Assembly: GCA_015064665.1 (NCBI GenBank)
Contig: SVRU01000011.1
Span: forward strand, 1 to 44,570
Length of the DNA stretch: 44,570 bases
Direction of reading: 5' to 3'
Source of the DNA: Oscillospiraceae bacterium
GTDB taxonomy: Bacteria > Bacillota_A > Clostridia > Oscillospirales > CAG-272
Shown here in pieces: positions 40,253-44,570 of the stretch (positions within the stretch are counted from its first letter, which is position 1; each line of letters starts with the position of its first letter). The notes beneath the pieces were generated by a model. It worked only from the letters and a program-made list of their open reading frames with translations, ran no database searches and had not been told where the DNA came from. Both the position numbers and the translations under genes were made by a program.

Positions 40253-41908
40253 TCAGTTGCCGTCCTGCACAGCCATCGAAGGACGGAGAATTACATATCG
40301 GTCATATGCAAAAAGTGTTACGAGAATATGCGTGCTGCTTCCCGCTGATTGAAGCATATATTTGCTTGCCGCAACACCTTCTTCGCTCTTTACGTAGATA
40401 AACTGATCACCGCCGGCATATATGTAAACTATCGTTTTTTCTCCGTCGGCATCACTGGCAGCTATTATGTCACCGACAGAAATATTGTCTTGCGTTATAA
40501 GCCTTACAAGCTCTTTGTTTCTGTAATAGGCAGTTGAAATATCCCTGCCGCCGTACAAATACGGAGCCACCATTCCGTAAACGTCCGACTCTGCATTAAG
40601 TGAGAATCCTTCAACGTCTATTATATCCGCGAGAAGCTCGCTGACGGTGTTGTATTCGAACACCTCTTCCCCAAACACTTCCTTATAAGCCCGACGCGCC
40701 ATAAGTATCGGGTCGTCAAAGCTTTCACTGCTTCTTGCATAGGATTTTGCCTTTTCGGCAAGGTCGGAAAGCTGCGTCTGCGAATATCCTGAAACCGTAT
40801 TAACGGTGCCGTTTATTATCATTCCGTTTACACGGGTGGCTCTTGACTCAATAAGATCGCCTGCTTTAGCGGTATCATCGACCTTGACCTTCCATTTTAT
40901 CTTTACCTTTTCACCGGCATTCAAAAGCACCTCGGCTTTAAGCTCTCTGTCGTCGATCTTTATCTCATCACTTGCGAAAACGACGCTGACCTTTTCTCCG
41001 AGAGATTCTTCGACGCACAGGCTGAAGGTCTTGTCAAAATGGTTTTCAAGCTCAATTGTATACTCTATAATTTCTCCCCTGCCTACACCGCTGTTCACAC
41101 CGACAGAAACCGTTTTTTCAATTTCAACGCCGCCGATATCCATGCGGTTGCAGGTTTTCTCGGTGGGAGTAAGATCTCTTTCAAAAGGTCTTACAACGCA
41201 GATATCATACTGGTTATTAAACAAATATCTTGCGGAGCTCTTGTCCGAAAACAGTTTATCCGCATGTATAAATGAAATCGAGCCCTTGCTATCTTCACCG
41301 TCACAGCTTAAAATTGCATCATCGTTGAATTTGTAATCACTTCCCGTACAATGAATGAACTGATCCTCGCCGACGTAAAGCAAAGCATGGCCCGAGTTGC
41401 CCGTTGTGCCTTTTCGGTAATTAAGCACATCGCCGACCTTTAACGAGGCTCTTATCTCGGAAAGCAAGGCTTGCTGCACATCTTCGGTTGCATATTCGGA
41501 ATTAAGCCAATATCCCACAACGTCAGCGGCATCTCGGTTATCTCTGGAATAATCACGGTAATTTTTCGTATTAGGGCTTTTTTCAGAGGTAGGATACGGC
41601 AAAACGTTTACTCCGAATGCTTCGAAATACACCGCATTAACAAAACTCGAGCAGTCAAGATATACCCGATTTTGATCAGTCGCATCCTCTGGCGACGGAT
41701 TTATATGACGGCGCGAAAGAGTTTGGTTATACTGTATGTACGATCCGCGGCGCTCAAAAGCATTGGCAACCTCAACCAATATTTCCTCATTGGAATATTT
41801 GCAACTCCCCCCGTCGCCGCCGCACCCAACAAGGGAAAGCACCGTCAGAAATACAAAAATTGCAGAAAAAAAGCACGTTATCGACTTTGCAAGTTTTTTA
41901 GGTAGCAT
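40253..41908 (-). CDS. Lipoprotein with NlpC/P60-like peptidase domain and DUF11-like repeat
   Basis: A 551-residue lipoprotein: signal core and lipobox LVGC near residues 26-29, then a Gly/Asp linker. Residues about 35-235 are an NlpC/P60-type domain with catalytic Cys in YLDCSSFVNAVYFEAFG and His in NSGHALLYVGEDQFIHCTG. About 250-370 is a DUF11-like beta domain (IEYTIELENHFDKTFSLCVE). The C-terminal part repeats a P60-like fold (VGDIIAASDADGEKTIVYIY, DQFIYVKS) but shows no DCSSF, so it looks inactive. It probably cuts peptidoglycan stem peptides outside the membrane. GGAGG precedes the ATG; codons upstream of it lie in the leader. Confidence 0.85.
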   Translation of the reverse strand: MLPKKLAKSITCFFSAIFVFLTVLSLVGCGGDGGSCKYSNEEILVEVANAFERRGSYIQYNQTLSRRHINPSPEDATDQNRVYLDCSSFVNAVYFEAFGVNVLPYPTSEKSPNTKNYRDYSRDNRDAADVVGYWLNSEYATEDVQQALLSEIRASLKVGDVLNYRKGTTGNSGHALLYVGEDQFIHCTGSDYKFNDDAILSCDGEDSKGSISFIHADKLFSDKSSARYLFNNQYDICVVRPFERDLTPTEKTCNRMDIGGVEIEKTVSVGVNSGVGRGEIIEYTIELENHFDKTFSLCVEESLGEKVSVVFASDEIKIDDRELKAEVLLNAGEKVKIKWKVKVDDTAKAGDLIESRATRVNGMIINGTVNTVSGYSQTQLSDLAEKAKSYARSSESFDDPILMARRAYKEVFGEEVFEYNTVSELLADIIDVEGFSLNAESDVYGMVAPYLYGGRDISTAYYRNKELVRLITQDNISVGDIIAASDADGEKTIVYIYAGGDQFIYVKSEEGVAASKYMLQSAGSSTHILVTLFAYDRYVILRPSMAVQDGN

Positions 41909-42036
41909 TCTATTTTCCTCCAAAAAATTAGATACTCTTTTGAGCACGAAATCTATAACAAGAACTGTCCCGCAAAATTTTTCCAATCAGTTATGTTTTA
42001 TTTTTATCAACTGCAGAACATTTCTTATTTACAGAA

Positions 42037-42065
42037 ATAATATCACTTCCAACAATATTTGTCAA
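42037..42065 (-). promoter_or_regulatory. Promoter of the NlpC lipoprotein gene
   Basis: TTGACA, 17-nt spacer, TATTAT with extended TG (TGATATTAT) on the minus strand; leader about 120 nt. Confidence 0.8.
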
Positions 42066-42106
42066 ATATTATATATTTATACCTATATAATAAATATATT
42101 ATATAC

Positions 42107-42148
42107 AAAAAGCACTTAACTCGTCGCTTTCGCGTTCTGTTAAGTGCT
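42107..42148 (-). terminator. Terminator of the WYL regulator gene
   Basis: Perfect 10-bp stem AGCACTTAAC/GTTAAGTGCT with an 18-nt loop that can form GCGAAAGCG, then U5 on the minus strand. Confidence 0.85.
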
Positions 42149-42170
42149 AATAATTTATATTTGCTTGAAT

Positions 42171-43151
42171 TTAATAATTTGCTGATATTTTCCTCAAATT
42201 TTCAACAAATTTCGTTTTTACAGCATCAGGTGAGAGAATACGCATATCCTCGCCAAAGCCAAGCACCCACGCAAAAAACGTAGGGCTGACCATAACGCGC
42301 ATGGAAAACTTAAATCCGAACTCGGTTTTTATAAACACAGGGTCGGTGCCGAACCTGTCAATGATTACACCGGCAAGCTTTTCTCGGCATTCAAGAGTCA
42401 CAAGCTCTTCCCTGCCGCCGTACATTCCAAATATCTTTCGCGAATAGTCAGCGGGGTTGAATTTTTCAAGCACACCGTCAATCTTTCTGACCGAATCAAG
42501 AACCGTCGTTTCCTGCATTTTATCAACTCGGAAATTCTTAATTATTTGCTCAGCCTCATCAAATGCAACGAGATAATATTTTTCATCGTCCCAAAGCAAT
42601 GCGCACGGACTTACGGTATAAGGCTCTCCGCCATGTCTGAAAACCTTTTTCTTCTCTCCGTTATAGTCAAAATATTTAAATGTTAGCTTTCTATCCTCGT
42701 TTATCGCAGTATGAATCGCATCTATGCTGTAAATAGACGCGGGATTAACCGTTTTTATTCTGTCGTCAACATAAACCTGTCGCGAAAGCTCGCGAGAACG
42801 GTGCGAGCCTGCAAAAAGTTCGAGCTTTTCTATTATTTCCCGACTTTTCTTGGCGGTAATAAATTTTGATGCCTGAACAGCATCTACAAGCATTTTCAGC
42901 TCTGCAATCTCGAAAATTTTGGTGTTAAGCTTATATTTTGGCGGTTTCGTCTGTGTATGCGTCACCTCAAAGCCAAGCTCGCCGAGTGTCAGAAAATCGT
43001 CGTATATACTTTTTCTTTCTGCCGAAATTCCATAATCTTCAAGACGTAATATTATTTCCGACATAGAAAGTCCGTGTTCCTCATCGGTTTCCCTCATTAA
43101 GAGCTCAAGAATACGAAAAAGCTTTTGTTTCTGATTTTCCCGCTTTGCCAT
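42171..43151 (-). CDS. WYL-domain helix-turn-helix regulator
   Basis: A 326-residue protein. The N-terminal winged HTH (LFRILELLMRETDEEHGLSM, ILRLEDYGISAERKSIYDDF) is of the DeoR/WYL type. The WYL domain spans about 140-220 (LTFKYFDYNGEKKKVFRHGG, PCALLWDDEKYYLVAFDE, FRVDKM) and is followed by the C-terminal WCX extension (RVMVSPTFFAWVLGFGEDMR). WYL domains bind ligands, often nucleic acids or nucleotides, and regulate stress or defence genes. A dyad directly after its own promoter suggests autoregulation. I used the ATG after GAGGTG. Confidence 0.92.
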   Translation of the reverse strand: MAKRENQKQKLFRILELLMRETDEEHGLSMSEIILRLEDYGISAERKSIYDDFLTLGELGFEVTHTQTKPPKYKLNTKIFEIAELKMLVDAVQASKFITAKKSREIIEKLELFAGSHRSRELSRQVYVDDRIKTVNPASIYSIDAIHTAINEDRKLTFKYFDYNGEKKKVFRHGGEPYTVSPCALLWDDEKYYLVAFDEAEQIIKNFRVDKMQETTVLDSVRKIDGVLEKFNPADYSRKIFGMYGGREELVTLECREKLAGVIIDRFGTDPVFIKTEFGFKFSMRVMVSPTFFAWVLGFGEDMRILSPDAVKTKFVENLRKISANY

Positions 43152-43172
43152 AAAACACCTCAAAATTTATTA

Positions 43173-43192
43173 CTGTACAAATTATCGTACAG
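43173..43192 (-). promoter_or_regulatory. Operator-like dyad after the WYL promoter
   Basis: CTGTAC-N8-GTACAG, a perfect 6-bp inverted repeat over about +4 to +24 of the WYL transcript. The position fits repression by a dimer, most simply by the WYL protein itself. Confidence 0.55.
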
Positions 43193-43196
43193 CTCT

Positions 43197-43225
43197 ATTA
43201 TAATAAACCTTCTGTAAAAAGTCAA
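43197..43225 (-). promoter_or_regulatory. Promoter of the WYL regulator gene
   Basis: TTGACT, 17-nt spacer, TATAAT on the minus strand. Confidence 0.9.
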
Positions 43226-43244
43226 TATTTTTCGCTTTTTGATA

Positions 43245-43273
43245 TTGTCATTTTTTCTTTTTTATGATAGAAT
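43245..43273 (+). promoter_or_regulatory. Promoter of the YegP-domain gene
   Basis: TTGTCA, 17-nt spacer, TAGAAT with extended TG (TGATAGAAT), 22 nt upstream of the start codon. Confidence 0.75.
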
Positions 43274-43295
43274 ATTAGCGAAAGGGAGTGATTAT

Positions 43296-43913
43296 ATGAG
43301 CTTTTTCTCAAGATTATTTAAAAAGAAAAATAAAGAAAATATTCAAGAAACAAAAGTAATAGAAACGCAACAAGAAACAAAAAAAGATACCCCTGCTCCC
43401 ATAGAGCAGAAAAGCAATATACAAAAAACTGCACCAACACCAAACAACCCGCCTATTAGAAAAAAACAGATATCGAATGAAAACAAAAAAGAAATAAATC
43501 AAAATCCCAGGCAGAATGAAAATCACGGTTTTTTCGAGATAAAGAAATCAAAGGACGACAGATACGTATTCAACCTCTATGCATCTAACAAGGTTATTGT
43601 TGCGACCTCGCAGATCTATTCTTCTGTGCAGAGCGCACTTAACGGAATTAACAGCGTTATTGCAAATGCCGAAACAGCAAACGTCGAGGACCAGACTGTA
43701 AAAAACTTTGCTGAGCAAAACTATCCTAAGTGGGAAATATACAAAGACAAGGGCGGAGATTTCAGATTTAGACTTTCCGCATCGAACGGAAGCTGCATCT
43801 GCCATTCGCAAGGATACACAAGCAAGGCTAACTGTAAAAAAGGAATTGAGAGCATTATCAAAAATTCAAAGACAGCAAAAATCGAAAAATCATATCTGAA
43901 AAAAGATAAATAA
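43296..43913 (+). CDS. Protein with two YegP (DUF1508) domains
   Basis: A 205-residue protein. Residues 1-75 are Lys/Gln/Pro-rich and probably disordered. Two copies of the YegP/DUF1508 beta-unit follow: FEIKKSKDDRYVFNLYASNK with IYSSVQSALNGINSVIANA, and WEIYKDKGGDFRFRLSASNG with YTSKANCKKGIESIIKNS. The family is small and of unknown function; intact domains bind nothing established. The ATG after AAAGGGAG was chosen over a longer frame that begins inside the promoter. It is divergent from the WYL regulator, 144 bp away, and could be its target. Confidence 0.85.
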   Translation: MSFFSRLFKKKNKENIQETKVIETQQETKKDTPAPIEQKSNIQKTAPTPNNPPIRKKQISNENKKEINQNPRQNENHGFFEIKKSKDDRYVFNLYASNKVIVATSQIYSSVQSALNGINSVIANAETANVEDQTVKNFAEQNYPKWEIYKDKGGDFRFRLSASNGSCICHSQGYTSKANCKKGIESIIKNSKTAKIEKSYLKKDK

Positions 43914-43918
43914 AAAAC

Positions 43919-43967
43919 AAGCTGATGGAGTTGTGATTTTTTGTCACACACTATCAGCTTATTTTTT
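43919..43967 (+). terminator. Terminator of the YegP-domain gene
   Basis: AAGCTGAT pairs with ATCAGCTT, with an inner TGTGA/TCACA stem, followed by ATTTTTTATTT. Confidence 0.85.
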
Positions 43968-43976
43968 ATTTAGTGC

Positions 43977-44210
43977 AGAGAAATTTCTCAAGACAAGGCA
44001 AAGCAAGCGAGGGAGATGAAGGAGCAGTTGGCATATAATCAAGCGAAGCAAGTCTAAATGCTTGCATTTTAGCGAGTGAGCGCAGATTGCTCCGCGAGCG
44101 CAAATTTAAATTTGCAGGGGCAAAGCCCCGAAGCCGTAGGCTTTAGGCTCGCAAGGAGTACGGCGATTTGAGTGCGTCGATGCTTTAACGCAGTATTGCG
44201 GAATTTATCA
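43977..44210. repeat. Intergenic repeat, copy 1 (with central hairpin array)
   Basis: Its left end (GAGAAATTTCTCAAGACAAGG then CAAAGCAAGCGAGG) and right end (CGATTTGAGTGCGTCG, GCTTTAACG, GCGGAATTTATC) match those of copy 2 about 80 bp further on. The centre is longer and carries a string of hairpins: AAATGC-TT-GCATTT, a 16-bp palindrome GCAAATTTAAATTTGC at 44100-44115, GGGGC-AAA-GCCCC and AAGCC-GTA-GGCTT. No coding sense is visible. Confidence 0.65.
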
Positions 44211-44215
44211 AAGCA

Positions 44216-44243
44216 AAACAAAAAGTCCGGCTTTTGCCAGACT
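44216..44243 (-). terminator. Terminator of the rRNA operon
   Basis: On the minus strand AGTCTGGC pairs with GCCGGACT around loop AAAA and is followed by U5-G-U4. It lies about 210 nt after the end of 23S rRNA. Confidence 0.8.
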
Positions 44244-44268
44244 CCAATATATATAACTCTTTCGATTA

Positions 44269-44376
44269 GGAGAAATTTGTCGAAACAAGGCAAAGTAAGC
44301 GAGGAAGATGAAGACGTAGTATCCTACGTCGATTCGACCGAGTCGCAGCTTTAACGATGTGTCGGCGGATTTATCC
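44269..44376. repeat. Intergenic repeat, copy 2 (inside the rRNA trailer)
   Basis: About 108 bp whose ends form an imperfect inverted repeat (TTCGATT-GGA.. against ..TCC-AATCGAA). Inside is a perfect GACGTAG-TATC-CTACGTC hairpin at 44313-44330. End sequences match copy 1 closely. It lies between the 23S gene and the operon terminator, so it is transcribed with the rRNA precursor. Confidence 0.65.
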
Positions 44377-44383
44377 AATCGAA

Positions 44384-44401
44384 AAAATATTCATTGAAAA
44401 C
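44384..44401 (-). other. 3' strand of the pre-23S processing stem
   Basis: The minus strand reads CATTCGGTTTTCAATG, the complement of the TTGAAAACCGAAT-type box that precedes 23S in Bacillota rRNA operons. The two normally pair to form the RNase III stem around 23S. The 5' partner lies beyond the window. Confidence 0.6.
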
Positions 44402-44453
44402 CGAATGAGAATTAAAACGAAGCTCAAACGTATGCTGAACCGTTACAAACAAC

Positions 44454-44570
44454 AGTTCAAGCCCTCGGTCAATTAGTATCGCTCAACTGAATACATTACT
44501 GCACTTACATCTGCGACCTATCAAGCTCGTAGTCTACGAGCGACCTTACTCATTTGAAATGATGGGATAT
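44454..44570 (-). rRNA. 23S ribosomal RNA, 3' end (partial)
   Basis: The minus strand reads ATATCCCATCATTTCAAATG, then GTAGACTACGAGCTTGATAGG, TGTAAGTGCAGTAATG and GATACTAATTGACCGAGGGC (each split from one continuous run), the conserved last 115 nt of bacterial 23S rRNA. The end is placed at GGGCTTGAACT by analogy with other Bacillota. The gene continues beyond the right edge. Confidence 0.95.

Noticed and set aside
1..44570. CRISPR array, IS element or prophage
   Set aside because: No regularly spaced repeats, no transposase or integrase gene and no phage structural gene were found.

Overview
The window looks like chromosome from an anaerobic, low-to-moderate GC member of the Clostridia (Bacillota). 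I infer this from spoVG, the rplJ-rplL unit behind a Gram-positive type L10 leader with an attenuator, the YceD(DUF177)-rpmF pair, formate-tetrahydrofolate ligase, small lipoproteins with InlB-like or NlpC/P60 domains, and many consensus TTGACA-17-TATAAT promoters with extended -10 TG. The carbohydrate genes (GH3, GH116, CE15-like esterase, GlcNAc-6-P deacetylase) fit a gut or rumen fibre and glycan user. I cannot name a species.

Layout. 1-2.7 kb: two tandem creatininase-family hydrolases and a GNAT-like acyltransferase (+). 2.7-3.9 kb: rplL and rplJ (-) with L10 leader, attenuator and promoter. 4.0-9.1 kb: an accessory stretch with a YcxB-like membrane protein, a tRNA-Leu, about 0.6 kb of non-coding sequence, a HTH/DUF6514 pair, a small secreted protein, an ECF sigma/anti-sigma pair, two decayed genes (DUF6809-like and DUF4143-type) and a cluster of hairpins. 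9.2-16.1 kb: SLC13-type carrier, CE15-like esterase, AGCS amino-acid/Na+ symporter, GH3 glycosidase and its divergent AraC regulator. 16.1-16.75 kb: gene-free, but with back-to-back promoters and terminators that suggest one roughly 350-nt minus-strand RNA and one roughly 40-nt plus-strand RNA. 16.8-21.4 kb: a VTT-acyltransferase-zinc-ribbon fusion, a YfcC-like transporter and an InlB-repeat lipoprotein. 21.5-34 kb (mostly -): nagA, MATE exporter, asnS, mgtE, murC, and the fhs-rdgB-TRIC-coiled-coil operon, with spoVG and an orphan gene on +. 34-38 kb (+): DUF177-rpmF behind a structured leader, GH116 glycosidase and a truncated LacI-type gene. 38-43.9 kb: M20 amidohydrolase with divergent LysR regulator, NlpC/P60 lipoprotein, WYL regulator and a YegP-domain protein. 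44-44.57 kb: two copies of a palindromic intergenic repeat, the terminator of an rRNA operon and the 3' end of 23S rRNA (-).

The best candidates for something new are the predicted RNA pair at 16.1-16.66 kb beside the scramblase/acyltransferase fusion gene, the fusion gene itself, the structured leader of the DUF177-rpmF operon, a 28-bp perfect palindrome at 24.4 kb, and the rRNA-associated repeat family at the right edge. Protein family calls come from reading motifs and recalling families; no database search was run.
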